Assembly (NCBI GenBank): GCA_910585405.1 | Contig: CAJUDO010000009.1 | Coordinates: 27,935 to 91,934 of the forward strand | Length of the DNA: 64,000 nucleotides | Direction of reading: 5' to 3' | DNA from: an uncultured Peptococcaceae bacterium | GTDB lineage: Bacteria; Bacillota; Peptococcia; Peptococcales; Peptococcaceae | Shown: positions 17,588-25,958 of the stretch, in pieces | Position numbering within the stretch: the stretch's first letter is position 1 | How the letters are laid out: every line of letters starts with the position of its first letter | Made by a program: the position numbers and the translations under genes | The notes under the pieces: model-generated | Seen by the model: only the letters and a program-made list of their open reading frames with translations | The model's database searches: none | What the model was told of the DNA's origin: nothing

Positions 17588-18313
17588 TTACAGTTTGATT
17601 TGGTCCAGTACTTCTCCGATTTTGCCGTTGATGGTGAGCGCCGCTTTGTCGTCATAGCTGGTGACATTGAGATTGATGACGACGAGGCGATTGCCCTGAT
17701 AGAAATCTAAAAAGCTGGCGGCAGGATACACGGTCAGCGAGGTGCCGCCTACAATGAGCAGATCGGCTTGGCTGATGGCCTGGACAGTTTTGCTGATAAC
17801 AGTTTCGTCCAGCGGTTCTTCATAGAGTACAACGTCAGGTTTGAGGATACCGCCGCACTGGCAGCGGGGAATGCCTTCGGCTTGGCTCACTGCCTCCAAA
17901 GGATATTGCTGGCCGCATTTCGTGCAGTAATTGCGGTGAATGGTGCCGTGCAGCTCCAGTACATTGCGGCTGCCGGCAAGCTGATGTAAGCCGTCGATAT
18001 TTTGCGTGACGACAGCGGTCAGCTTTCCCACCTGCTCCAACTGCGCCAATTTGTAATGGGCTGCGTTGGGTTTGGCGTGAAGTGTGGGCTGCACAATTTT
18101 ATCCTGATAAAATTCAAAAAAATCATCGGTATGGCTGAGAAAAAAACTGTGGCTTAAAATTGTCTCGGGATTGTATTTGTATTTTTGATGGTATAGACCA
18201 TCTACGCCGCGAAAATCTTTGATGCCGCTCTCGGTGGATACGCCGGCTCCGCCAAAAAAGACGATGCGTTGGCTTTCATCAATATACTGCTGTAAGGTTT
18301 GAATCTTGTCCAT
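17588..18313 (-). CDS. cobB: NAD-dependent protein deacylase, Sir2 family
   Basis: The 241-residue sirtuin has the NAD-binding GGAGVSTESGIKDFRG, TQNIDGLHQLAG, the catalytic histidine in LELHGT, a four-cysteine zinc site (CTKC ... CQC) and KPDVVLYEE. It removes acyl groups from lysines and releases nicotinamide. The start at the ATG complementary to 18311-18313 has a GGAGG site; an in-frame ATG 14 codons upstream lacks one. It is divergent from dinB across a palindromic promoter region. Confidence 0.93.
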   Translation of the reverse strand: MDKIQTLQQYIDESQRIVFFGGAGVSTESGIKDFRGVDGLYHQKYKYNPETILSHSFFLSHTDDFFEFYQDKIVQPTLHAKPNAAHYKLAQLEQVGKLTAVVTQNIDGLHQLAGSRNVLELHGTIHRNYCTKCGQQYPLEAVSQAEGIPRCQCGGILKPDVVLYEEPLDETVISKTVQAISQADLLIVGGTSLTVYPAASFLDFYQGNRLVVINLNVTSYDDKAALTINGKIGEVLDQIKL

Positions 18314-18359
18314 GAAAATTCCTCCAGATGAAAATATGCTGTGTGATCTGATCAATATT

Positions 18360-18395
18360 TAGTATAGCATAGAACAACTGCTCTGTGCTATACTA
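18360..18395. promoter_or_regulatory. Palindromic operator/promoter region between sir2 and dinB
   Basis: A 14-bp inverted repeat (18360-18373 / 18382-18395, one G-T mismatch, 8-nt centre) has TATACT at both ends: 18389-18394 toward dinB and its mirror 18361-18366 toward sir2. The centre AGAACAACTGCTCT resembles a degenerate GAAC-N4-GTTC SOS box. It may be a shared operator or a dyad over two divergent -10 elements. Confidence 0.5.
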
Positions 18396-18425
18396 TTTGA
18401 GAAGAAAACAAAGGGGGGAGCGGCC

Positions 18426-19631
18426 ATGAAACCGGCAATTTTACATATTGATATGGATGCGTTTTATGCTGCGGTGGAGCAGCGGGATCATCCGGAGCTG
18501 AAAGGAAAGCCGGTTATCGTAGGCGGCAGCCCGGAGAGCCGCGGTGTGGTTTCCACTGCGTCCTATGAAGCGCGCAGATTTGGCGTGCACTCGGCCATGC
18601 CCATGGCAGAGGCTGTGCGCCTTTGTCCTTATGGTGTGTATTTACCTGTGAATATGAAACAATATCGGGCGGTATCTGCCCAGCTTATGGATATTTTTCG
18701 GCGCTTTACTCCTGATGTGGAAGCTATTTCTTTAGATGAAGCCTTTCTGGATGTCACAGGCAGCCAAAAGCTTTTTGGTCCTGCGGAAGAAATTGGCCGA
18801 CGCATAAAAATGTCTATTGCCGAGGAATTACATTTGACGGCTTCCGTGGGTTTATCGTATAATAAATTTTTAGCCAAGCTGGCTTCGGACATGGAGAAGC
18901 CGGACGGGTTTACTATTCTATGGCAGGAGAATCTGGCACAGCGGGTGTGGCCCTTGTCGGTGCGCCGCATGATGGGCGTCGGCGAAAAGACGGCGCAGCT
19001 TTTGGAGGGCATGGGCGTCCGCACCATCGGACAGCTGGCCAAAATGGATAGTGGACTGCTGCAGCATTTGCTGGGCAAGCAGGGGGTGCTGATTCATCAG
19101 CTGGCCAATGGAATTGACAATCGCAAGGTGGAGGCTGTGCGCGAACATAAATCTGTGGGTCGTGAGGTAACCTTTCCCCAGGATATCAGTCAGCGCGAGC
19201 AACTGGAAACAGTGCTGTTCACCCTGACTGATGATGTGTGTCATACGCTGCGGGAAAATCATTTGAAGGGAAAAACGGTGTCTATCAAGATTCGCTATCC
19301 AGATTTTCACAGTATCACCCGCGCAGTGACCTTGTCTCAATATACTGCCAATTTTGAGCCGGTATTTGCGGCGGCTCAAAACCTAATGGCGCAGCATTAT
19401 AAGGATGGTATAGCGATACGTTTATTAGGCGTAACCGTGTCCAATCTGAAAAAAGATGCCGAGATCGTGGAGCAACAGGATTTGTTTGCCGATCAGGCTG
19501 CCATAGAAAAACAGGAAGAATTAAATAAAGTGCTGGATAAAATAAACGGGAAATATGGCGGGAATACCTTGCGACGTGCAAGGAAACTGACCGGTTGGGC
19601 AAAAAATGGGGAACTTTCTCAGGAGGATTAG
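18426..19631 (+). CDS. dinB: DNA polymerase IV (Y-family translesion polymerase)
   Basis: The 401-residue polymerase has the catalytic blocks IDMDAFYAAVE (metal aspartate and steric gate), a YEARRFGVHSAMP finger motif, SLDEAFLDVTGS (second metal site), a thumb with helix-hairpin-helix GVGEKTAQLLEGMGVRTIGQL, and the little-finger domain to the C-terminus. It copies past lesions and is often SOS-controlled. Full length; no C-terminal clamp motif was clearly identified. GGGGGGAG precedes the ATG. Confidence 0.95.
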   Translation: MKPAILHIDMDAFYAAVEQRDHPELKGKPVIVGGSPESRGVVSTASYEARRFGVHSAMPMAEAVRLCPYGVYLPVNMKQYRAVSAQLMDIFRRFTPDVEAISLDEAFLDVTGSQKLFGPAEEIGRRIKMSIAEELHLTASVGLSYNKFLAKLASDMEKPDGFTILWQENLAQRVWPLSVRRMMGVGEKTAQLLEGMGVRTIGQLAKMDSGLLQHLLGKQGVLIHQLANGIDNRKVEAVREHKSVGREVTFPQDISQREQLETVLFTLTDDVCHTLRENHLKGKTVSIKIRYPDFHSITRAVTLSQYTANFEPVFAAAQNLMAQHYKDGIAIRLLGVTVSNLKKDAEIVEQQDLFADQAAIEKQEELNKVLDKINGKYGGNTLRRARKLTGWAKNGELSQED

Positions 19632-19665
19632 CGTCTATAAAGTACCGGATGAAGGAGGAACCGGC

Positions 19666-20262
19666 GTGGAAGAAGCAATACTGATTCGCAAGAGCCAACA
19701 GGGCGATATGGACGCTTTTGAGCAATTGATTTTGCTGTATGAAAAAAAAGTGTACACTATTGCCTATAAATATATGGGAAATCATGAAGATGCTAGTGAT
19801 ATCGCGCAGGAAGCGTTGATCAAAACCTACCAGTCTATTGGCAGCTTTCGCGGAGAATCGTCTTTCAGTACATGGATTGGCCGGATTACGGCAAATAAGT
19901 GTCTGGACGAATTGCGGAAACGGAAACGGATACAGGTCACTTCTTTGAGTGAAGAGATGGAACTGGAAGAAGGCGCCGTGCAGCGGGAACTGCCGGCAGA
20001 AGATTTTACCCCTGAAGAGCACGTGGTACAGCAGGAGACAGTACAATATGTACAGACTATGCTGAACCGACTAAAGGATGAATATCGTGTGGTGCTGATA
20101 TTGCGGGAATTAGAGGGTCGCAGCTATGAGGAAATTGCCGAGCTGCTGTCCTGTTCTTTGGGTACGGTGAAATCCCGCATTTCACGGGCAAGAAATTATT
20201 TAAAAACACAAATTTTGGCAGATAAAAAAGGAGAAGGGAGCAAGAAAGGTGTCGGACGATAA
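19666..20262 (+). CDS. ECF RNA polymerase sigma factor (SigW/RpoE-like)
   Basis: The ~198-residue sigma factor has region 2 (about 10-75, with YEKKVYTIAYKYMGN, DASDIAQEALIKTYQ and FSTWIGRITANKCLDELRK) and region 4 (about 125-180, with YRVVLILRELEGRSYEEIAELL and GTVKSRISRARNYLK). An AAGGAGG site lies 7 nt before the GTG at 19666, which is preferred over the long upstream extension. It overlaps the probable anti-sigma gene by 14 nt, the usual sigma/anti-sigma pairing. Confidence 0.92.
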   Translation: MEEAILIRKSQQGDMDAFEQLILLYEKKVYTIAYKYMGNHEDASDIAQEALIKTYQSIGSFRGESSFSTWIGRITANKCLDELRKRKRIQVTSLSEEMELEEGAVQRELPAEDFTPEEHVVQQETVQYVQTMLNRLKDEYRVVLILRELEGRSYEEIAELLSCSLGTVKSRISRARNYLKTQILADKKGEGSKKGVGR

Positions 20263-21133
20263 AAAGAAAAGAGAGGAAGCTGTCGGCGAGGACGCGCTGG
20301 ACGTTTTGTTGGCCCGATGGGCAGAGGCAGAGATTGAACCGCCAGCGGGATTTCATGAACAAACGATGGGGCGGCTACGGGAAATCCAGCAGCAGAAAAA
20401 AGAAACTGTCCTGACACGTCTTGTAAGGAAAAAAAGATGGATGTCAGCTGCAGCGGCGGCAGTGCTGGTGTTATGCTGTATTCCTGTGGTGCAGGGACAA
20501 TTTGGTCACGATATTACTGAGAATAAGATGGATATGCGTCAGGAAGAGGTCAAGCAAGAGGAACAGGCATTTGTGACACAGGATAAGAACGGGGAATCAC
20601 AGGAAGCCACAGGGGATGCAGCGCAGAAAAGCGATACTCAGCGCACGCAAAAAGATGAGCAGCCGAAAGTAAGCGGTGAAGAAAAAACTTTTCAGGACGC
20701 AGTGAAGCAGGAAGTAACAGCACCGGTTCCTGCTCAGACAAAGGACAGTGCTGTTGACGCAGCAGCCAGTGAGGCATCTTTCATAGGGGATGAGAACGAT
20801 AACCAGGGAATCGCGGCGTATAGTCTGGATGTACCAGAGGGCGAGAGTGAGTTGGATACCTTGCTGAAGAAAGGCCGCAGTGTTTCAGAGAAATTGGATG
20901 AAGCGCTTGTGAATGCGCAGTCCTATCAGGATGCGCTGGAAGATTTGACTAGCCAGTTGGAGGATGCACAGCAAAAGCTGCAGGAGTGCGATGAGAAATT
21001 ACAACATGAGCCGGAGAATTCTCAACTGCAGGAGCAGATAGACGACTTAAAGGCAAATATAGAGACATTGAAAAAGGAAATCGAGCAGATGAAGGAATTA
21101 CTTGCAGAGGCAAAGGCTACGGCAGAGGAATAA
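20249..21133 (+). CDS. Probable membrane-bound anti-sigma factor with long extracytoplasmic coiled coil
   Basis: The 294-residue protein begins with GTG inside the sigma-factor gene. Residues 1-62 are a charged cytoplasmic part with the FHEQTMGRLREIQ helix; a single membrane helix follows (about 64-82). The outer part starts with a Glu/Gln/Lys-rich linker (about 85-190) and ends in a strong predicted coiled coil (about 205-294). No HxxxCxxC zinc-anti-sigma motif is present. The overlap with the sigma gene and the topology support the anti-sigma role. Sequence alone does not show how the signal is sensed. Confidence 0.7.
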   Translation: MSDDKKKREEAVGEDALDVLLARWAEAEIEPPAGFHEQTMGRLREIQQQKKETVLTRLVRKKRWMSAAAAAVLVLCCIPVVQGQFGHDITENKMDMRQEEVKQEEQAFVTQDKNGESQEATGDAAQKSDTQRTQKDEQPKVSGEEKTFQDAVKQEVTAPVPAQTKDSAVDAAASEASFIGDENDNQGIAAYSLDVPEGESELDTLLKKGRSVSEKLDEALVNAQSYQDALEDLTSQLEDAQQKLQECDEKLQHEPENSQLQEQIDDLKANIETLKKEIEQMKELLAEAKATAEE

Positions 21134-21298
21134 CTTTGGCAAATTGCTTCTGTTCGGTGATGGAGAAATTGCTGTTTATTGGCTTCTTGGCGATAAGGGG
21201 TCGATAAACAGCTTTTTTGCGGAATGCGAAGTGTAGTTTGAAAATGCAGTTATTTTTTCTGCATGTCTTTTCCGACAAAAGGCAACAAATTAAGCTTG

Positions 21299-21327
21299 TT
21301 TACATATATGGGAATTTATGTTATATT
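21299..21327 (+). promoter_or_regulatory. Promoter of the small helix-rich protein gene
   Basis: TTTACA (21299-21304) and TATATT (21322-21327) are 17 bp apart, ~50 nt before the ATG at 21377. Confidence 0.65.
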
Positions 21328-21376
21328 AGAAACAATAAAGGACGAATTCCAATATAGAAGGACAGGAGATCGGATT

Positions 21377-21679
21377 ATGAATGAACAAACTATGCTTTGG
21401 TTTTTACAAAAATCAACCCATCATGAGTTGAGCTGTCAGGCTGCGGTTTTATGGATGGACTGCTATACTTATCTGCAAAATCAAAGTCGTGCCTGCACAC
21501 CTCAGATTTCTTTCGCAGCGCTGCGCGAGCTGTGTGATTTGGATGAAGAAAAGTTACGGGACGCTTGTGGAGAATTGGTGCAGGCCGGGATGCTGCAGCC
21601 GGTATTACAGCAAAGACAGCTTTTTGTGCGGTTGGTATCAGAGCCACTGTACTGTATACCTACTCGCGATGCAGGATGA
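21377..21679 (+). CDS. Small hypothetical protein, possibly winged-helix
   Basis: I do not recognise this ~100-residue protein. It is mostly helical, and the central and C-terminal part (ISFAALRELCDLDEEKLRDA, LVQAGML, QQRQLFVRLV) has the helix-helix-beta-wing pattern of a small winged-helix domain. The start at 21377 has GGAG upstream and its own promoter. It is not obviously linked to the sigma pair before it. A short GGACAC/GTGTCC hairpin follows the stop. Confidence 0.55.
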   Translation: MNEQTMLWFLQKSTHHELSCQAAVLWMDCYTYLQNQSRACTPQISFAALRELCDLDEEKLRDACGELVQAGMLQPVLQQRQLFVRLVSEPLYCIPTRDAG

Positions 21680-21756
21680 GGGGAAGGACACTTCTGTGTC
21701 CGAATTACACCATGTATTTGCGGGCGCAATATTTCATAAAATGTAAAACAGTTAGA

Positions 21757-21875
21757 AAAATGAGCAGATAGGAATTTTCCACTGAAGCGATATGCTTCCT
21801 TTTGGGTAGATAAGAGAAAGAAGAAAAACTCGTTACCAAGAAGGGGACACACTAAAATCCTTATCTGCTCATTTT
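21757..21875. repeat. ~119-nt inverted-repeat element (MITE-like or structured RNA)
   Basis: AAAATGAGCAGATA (21757-21770) recurs inverted at 21862-21875, and pairing continues inward with small bulges for about 7 more bp. Inside are a GAAGC/GCTTC hairpin (around 21785-21800) and a GGTA/TACC helix. The element ends in TTTT. No clear target-site duplication was found and no ORF is present. The rest of the gap 21680-22275 holds only the tiny ORF and terminator listed next. Confidence 0.5.
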
Positions 21876-22128
21876 GGGTAAAAACAATTTGGTACTGGAA
21901 CATTGGTTTCCTGCTAGGTATCGCTATAAGATTTGAGGTGTTTCTGCGCAAAAGGAATAAACAAAATATTACGAAAATAATTGCTGTGAGATTGGAGGAA
22001 TGATTGCGATGATGGTTGCTTGTATTATACCAGAAAATTGAGTATAAGCTTGTAACAAGAAAAGCTCAGCTTTCTGTGCAAATAGTAAAGAGGATATGAT
22101 AATTTTTTTACTGAAAGGAGCAACGCAT

Positions 22129-22161
22129 TTGAGTGAGCAGTCAATTGCCCCTATTCTCTAA
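22129..22161 (+). CDS. Possible 10-codon ORF ending at a terminator
   Basis: A TTG start follows an AAAGGAG site with 8-nt spacing and encodes MSEQSIAPIL. Its stop codon abuts a very strong hairpin. The ORF may be a tiny protein or a chance reading in a small RNA. Confidence 0.25.
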   Translation: MSEQSIAPIL

Positions 22162-22162
22162 C

Positions 22163-22209
22163 AGCCAGATAACTCCGCGAATCGCGGAGTTATCTGGCTT
22201 TATGTTTTC
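22163..22209 (+). terminator. Very stable hairpin, probable terminator of a short transcript
   Basis: A perfect 17-bp stem (22163-22179 / 22183-22199) with a 3-nt loop is followed by TTTATGTTTT. No plus-strand gene of normal size precedes it, so it probably ends a small transcript. It could also serve the SUKH gene ending at 22276 on the other strand, but the tail there is poor. Confidence 0.7.
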
Positions 22210-22275
22210 GGACAGAAAAACATTTCCTTTCCAGAAAACATAGAACGACAATATATAAGAATCCTTATCGCGCTG

Positions 22276-23271
22276 TCAGATATCATACCGGTTGGCAATG
22301 GCTTTACATTGGAGCACAATCTGTTCCATCGTTTCTGTGGTAAAGACCAGACAGTTTTTCTGTCCTGTCATTTTGCCTGCCTGTAGCAGTTTGCCTTCTT
22401 TTATGCGGCTTTCCATCCATTGGGATACCAGATCCGGTACATAACCGTTAGTGGAAAATTCACCATCCTCGGCCAGAATTAGCGGATAATCATGGAGGTA
22501 ATGCGTTATGGATGCCTTGGGAAAAGCAAAGGTATAAAGCATATACTGCAGGTCATACATCAGCCAGCTAAGGGGATCATCGTATAGAGCAAACTGGGAT
22601 TTTTCCTCTACAATCTGTCTGGCTACAGCGCGCACCCATTGCTCTCCTTGGGGGATGCCGCAGTTTCGGCAGATTTTGACCAGCAGTGGAGAGAATTCTC
22701 CTTCCTCTGTGATTTTGATTTGATGAAGCTGGTCATTTTCTGGCGTGACCAGTTCGCTTTCCTCTACCAGAGATTGCAGGAAGGTGGCGAAGTCAGGGGC
22801 CAACGGGATTACGCGGTTGTTGTTCATATCAACGTAGGCCACTGACGGCTGCCCATCGGGGCCGTATTGGCGATAGTCCAGCAGGATGAGCTCAAAGCCG
22901 GCAGAGGGGCAATCGCAGATATATACGCCATAGTCGGGATAGTGCCAGGCCTCTTTGAAAAGCTGATTGCCGGAGGTGCCGCACAGGGCGTTGGCTTTTT
23001 TGCGTCCGATGCTGAAAAATCCGGCAATTTCTATATATTCCGGTTCTCCTTCTGCTTCTGCGGGCAAGGGACAGTAGGTCGCATAGGGTATGCCGCCGTT
23101 GTGCTGCTTCATCAGGGCGATATAATCGTCGGGCAGCTTGTAGCCTAAGTCCCGTTCCACTGAAGCGATGAGAAGGTCATTGGGGCTCTCGTCGATATAT
23201 TCTTTTGCAGCGGAATTGGTATCATCCCAAAATAGCTCCAAATCCAGTTGGGGGAATGTCTTGTTTTCCAT
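22276..23271 (-). CDS. SMI1/KNR4 (SUKH) family protein with extra C-terminal region
   Basis: The 331-residue protein has a SUKH domain at about 30-170: ASVERDLGYKLPDDYIALMKQHNGG, a mid-domain strand with GGIPY, and the closing VAYVDMNN ... FATFLQSLVEE. Residues ~180-331 form a second region I do not recognise (WVRAVARQIVEEKSQFALYD ... TETMEQIVLQC). SUKH proteins are often immunity proteins of toxin systems, but no toxin gene is adjacent, so that role is only a possibility. An AAAGGA site precedes the ATG. Confidence 0.8.
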   Translation of the reverse strand: MENKTFPQLDLELFWDDTNSAAKEYIDESPNDLLIASVERDLGYKLPDDYIALMKQHNGGIPYATYCPLPAEAEGEPEYIEIAGFFSIGRKKANALCGTSGNQLFKEAWHYPDYGVYICDCPSAGFELILLDYRQYGPDGQPSVAYVDMNNNRVIPLAPDFATFLQSLVEESELVTPENDQLHQIKITEEGEFSPLLVKICRNCGIPQGEQWVRAVARQIVEEKSQFALYDDPLSWLMYDLQYMLYTFAFPKASITHYLHDYPLILAEDGEFSTNGYVPDLVSQWMESRIKEGKLLQAGKMTGQKNCLVFTTETMEQIVLQCKAIANRYDI

Positions 23272-23345
23272 AAAATAGCGTCCTTTCGTGTGATGATGCG
23301 TGGTAATTTATTTATATCATATCATATTTTGAGTTGGTTGAAAAG

Positions 23346-24140
23346 CTAGGCCTGAAAAGTGCGGTCAAATCGCTGGCTCAAGGGCTCGCCGGTGAAAAAG
23401 CTGCTGTAGTATTGAATCATGACGGTGGGCGCTTCTGTTAAAGAATATTGATAGAGCTCGGTCAGACGCTGATTGCTTTCCCGACAAAGAGGATTGGGAA
23501 CGGGGTTGACAATCATACCGCCTAAAAGCTGCTCTGTGTGGGTGAGTTGCAGCAGGCGGCGCAGCGCATAGCGCTTGGAAGGGGTGGGGCTTACTAAAAG
23601 TTTGTGAAAAAATTTCATGGAGCGCAGGCCGTGATAGATTTGCTCAGGTGTTAGCGGTACGAAAATTTCAGCAATGAGTTGACATAGCTCTTTATTCACC
23701 GGCAAATGGTCGGTGGCATTGGTGTTCAGCGGGTCGATTTTTTGCTGCACCATCAGCATGCGGTCGAATTCCGTTTCCATCTCTACATGGGAAACCTTGC
23801 CGGATTTTATTTGCTGATAGATATAACCGTGACAATTGCTGTCCAGAATGAAATGACAGAGAAATCCCAAAGTATATGCCAAAAGGCGAGAATCCTGCTG
23901 GCTGAGGCTAATGGTGTCGCGGGCCTGTTCAAAAAAATAACGGGCAGGGTATTTGTGCATTTGAAATCCAATCCGGGAAACCGAATGGGGTAAAAAAGGG
24001 CGATAGTAAAAAATAATATCCGGTCCGTGCTGCCCGATTTGGTATAATTGGATATTGGGTCGGATGATTTCCTGTAAGTAGTTGGGCAACTGGGGCAGCA
24101 GCTGTTGACCGAAGAGATAATGGGCAAAATTAGATGGCAT
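23346..24140 (-). CDS. Zinc-dependent phospholipase C-like protein
   Basis: The ~264-residue protein matches the zinc-dependent phospholipase C superfamily (S1/P1-nuclease-like fold): MPSNFAHYLFG, GQHGPDIIFYY, and FLCHFILDSNCHGYI with histidine and aspartate ligands on helices. No secretion signal is present, as is usual for the intracellular members of unknown substrate found in Bacillota. GGAGGA abuts an ATG at 24146, so the ATG at 24140, giving MPSNF, is the better start. Confidence 0.8.
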   Translation of the reverse strand: MPSNFAHYLFGQQLLPQLPNYLQEIIRPNIQLYQIGQHGPDIIFYYRPFLPHSVSRIGFQMHKYPARYFFEQARDTISLSQQDSRLLAYTLGFLCHFILDSNCHGYIYQQIKSGKVSHVEMETEFDRMLMVQQKIDPLNTNATDHLPVNKELCQLIAEIFVPLTPEQIYHGLRSMKFFHKLLVSPTPSKRYALRRLLQLTHTEQLLGGMIVNPVPNPLCRESNQRLTELYQYSLTEAPTVMIQYYSSFFTGEPLSQRFDRTFQA

Positions 24141-24273
24141 GGCCATTCCTCCAATCCATCAAAAATACGATGATTATTTTGTAATTATAGTATGCAGTTT
24201 ATGTAAGACTTAGAAAAAATATTTTCAGCAATGAGGATATGAATAAGAATAAAAGCTGAAAGAAAAGGTAGTT

Positions 24274-24324
24274 ATGGAAAAAGTTTATTTTGCGCTCGAT
24301 GTTTTACAGGAAAGTGGCGTGTGA
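24274..24324 (+). CDS. Possible 16-residue leader peptide before the aldehyde dehydrogenase gene
   Basis: An ATG with an AAGG site upstream encodes MEKVYFALDVLQESGV and stops ~55 nt before the aldehyde dehydrogenase start. No attenuator hairpin is evident in between. The only support is the ribosome site and position. Confidence 0.2.
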   Translation: MEKVYFALDVLQESGV

Positions 24325-24378
24325 AAATAGAAAAAAATTAAAACTGTTTATGATACGACGATGGAGGAAAGAGCAAAA

Positions 24379-25758
24379 ATGAATGAGGCGGAGATTAAAA
24401 AGATTCTGGATGAGCAAAGACAGTTTTTCGCCAGCGGCCGAACGCTGGACGTGAACTATCGCATAGAGGCACTGAATCGGCTGCAAAAGACGATAAAGCG
24501 TCATGAGCGGGAGATAGAACATGCCTTAAAGCAGGATTTGGGAAAAAGCAGATTTGAAAGCTATATGTGTGAGTTAGGATTGACACACAGCGAACTTTCC
24601 TATATGAAGAAGCATGTAAAAGGGTTTGCAAGAGAGCGGAGTGTGCGCACGCCTTTAGTGCAGTTTGCAGCCAAAAGCTATACCAAACCGGTTCCCTACG
24701 GGACGGTATTGATTATGAGTCCATGGAATTATCCTTTCATGCTCACCATAGAGCCACTGGTGGATGCTTTGGCGGCGGGTAACACCGCTGTGCTAAAGCC
24801 CAGCGCCTATTCTCCCCATACCAGTGCGGTGCTGCAAAAGCTGATAGCAGAATGTTTTGACCCCGCTTATGTGGCGGTGGTGACCGGCGGACGGGAGGAA
24901 AACAGCTGCCTGCTGCAGCAGCCCTTTGATTATATCTTTTTTACCGGCAGTCAGGCGGTGGGTAAGGAAGTGATGCGGCAAGCCGCTCAGCATTTGACGC
25001 CGGTGACGCTGGAGCTGGGTGGGAAGAGTCCCTGCATTGTGGACCGCTCCGCCAAAATCGAGTTGGCGGCAAAACGCATCGTGTTCGGCAAATTTTTGAA
25101 CTGCGGGCAGACCTGTGTAGCGCCCGACTATATTTATTGTGAGACTAGTGTGCATGATCAACTGGTAAAGGCCATCATAAAGGAAATCAGAGAGCAGTTT
25201 GGGGAACAGCCGTTGAAAAATGACCACTATGGGAGAATTATCAACGAAAAACATTTTCTGCGCCTGTGCGGACTGCTGATGCCGGAAAAAATCATTTGCG
25301 GTGGCGAAAGGCAAGCGCAGGAATGCTGCATTGCACCTACTGTGCTGGATCATGTGACATGGGATGATGAGATCATGCAGGAGGAAATATTTGGCCCGTT
25401 GCTGCCTATTTTGACTTATGACAGCATAGCGGATGTGGTGCAGACCATAAACAATCGTCCCCATCCCTTAGCGTTATATTTATTTACCGAGGAGCAAAAT
25501 ACTGTGCAGTATGTGATGGCACGTTGCCAGTTCGGTGGCTGCTGTGTCAACGATACTATGATTCATCTGGCTACCAGTCAAATGGGCTTTGGCGGTGTAG
25601 GTGCCAGCGGGATGGGTGCTTACCATGGAAAAGCGGGGTTTGAAACCTTTTCCCACCGCAAGAGCATTGTGGACAAAAAGACCTGGATGGATTTGCCCAT
25701 GCGGTATCAACCCTATAAAAGACGATATGAAAGATTGCTGCATATTTTTTTGCGGTAG
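24379..25758 (+). CDS. Aldehyde dehydrogenase, class 3-like
   Basis: The 459-residue NAD(P)-dependent enzyme oxidises aldehydes to acids. It shows MSPWNYPFMLTIEPLVDALAAGN, KPSAYSPHTSAVL, FFTGSQAVGKEVM, the catalytic glutamate in LELGGKSPCIV and the nucleophilic cysteine in NCGQTCVAPDY. The length (~460) and the basic-aromatic hydrophobic C-terminus (RYQPYKRRYERLLHIFLR) match class 3 / fatty-aldehyde-type enzymes such as YwdH. GGAGG inside the first ATG favours the start at 24379. Physiological substrate unknown. Confidence 0.9.
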   Translation: MNEAEIKKILDEQRQFFASGRTLDVNYRIEALNRLQKTIKRHEREIEHALKQDLGKSRFESYMCELGLTHSELSYMKKHVKGFARERSVRTPLVQFAAKSYTKPVPYGTVLIMSPWNYPFMLTIEPLVDALAAGNTAVLKPSAYSPHTSAVLQKLIAECFDPAYVAVVTGGREENSCLLQQPFDYIFFTGSQAVGKEVMRQAAQHLTPVTLELGGKSPCIVDRSAKIELAAKRIVFGKFLNCGQTCVAPDYIYCETSVHDQLVKAIIKEIREQFGEQPLKNDHYGRIINEKHFLRLCGLLMPEKIICGGERQAQECCIAPTVLDHVTWDDEIMQEEIFGPLLPILTYDSIADVVQTINNRPHPLALYLFTEEQNTVQYVMARCQFGGCCVNDTMIHLATSQMGFGGVGASGMGAYHGKAGFETFSHRKSIVDKKTWMDLPMRYQPYKRRYERLLHIFLR

Positions 25759-25801
25759 AGAAGTATAGGCAACTCTAAAATGATACAAAGGAGAAATTAT
25801 A

Positions 25802-25882
25802 ATGCTTAGAAAAATATTTTCAATAAGAGAGTGCCATTTTTCCCATTACAATTCTGGCAAAACGAAAGCAGCTATGCTATAA
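25802..25882 (+). CDS. Possible small ORF (26 residues) upstream of tatA
   Basis: AAAGGAG is spaced 8 nt from an ATG; the reading ends in TAA at 25880-25882, overlapping the tatA -10 box. The peptide starts MLRKIFSIREC and is basic. It could be a real small protein or the remains of one. Confidence 0.25.
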   Translation: MLRKIFSIRECHFSHYNSGKTKAAML

Positions 25883-25942
25883 TAAGATGAATATTTCATG
25901 AGATAAATGAAAAGAATGCGATGCGTATGAGGTTGCATCGCA
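25875..25942 (+). promoter_or_regulatory. Extended -10 promoter and leader hairpin of tatAC
   Basis: TGCTATAAT (25875-25883) is an extended -10 with no good -35. An 8-bp hairpin TGCGATGC/GCATCGCA (25917-25924 / 25935-25942) lies just before the AGGAGG site of tatA. Confidence 0.55.
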
Positions 25943-25958
25943 ATAGGAGGCTGCAAGT

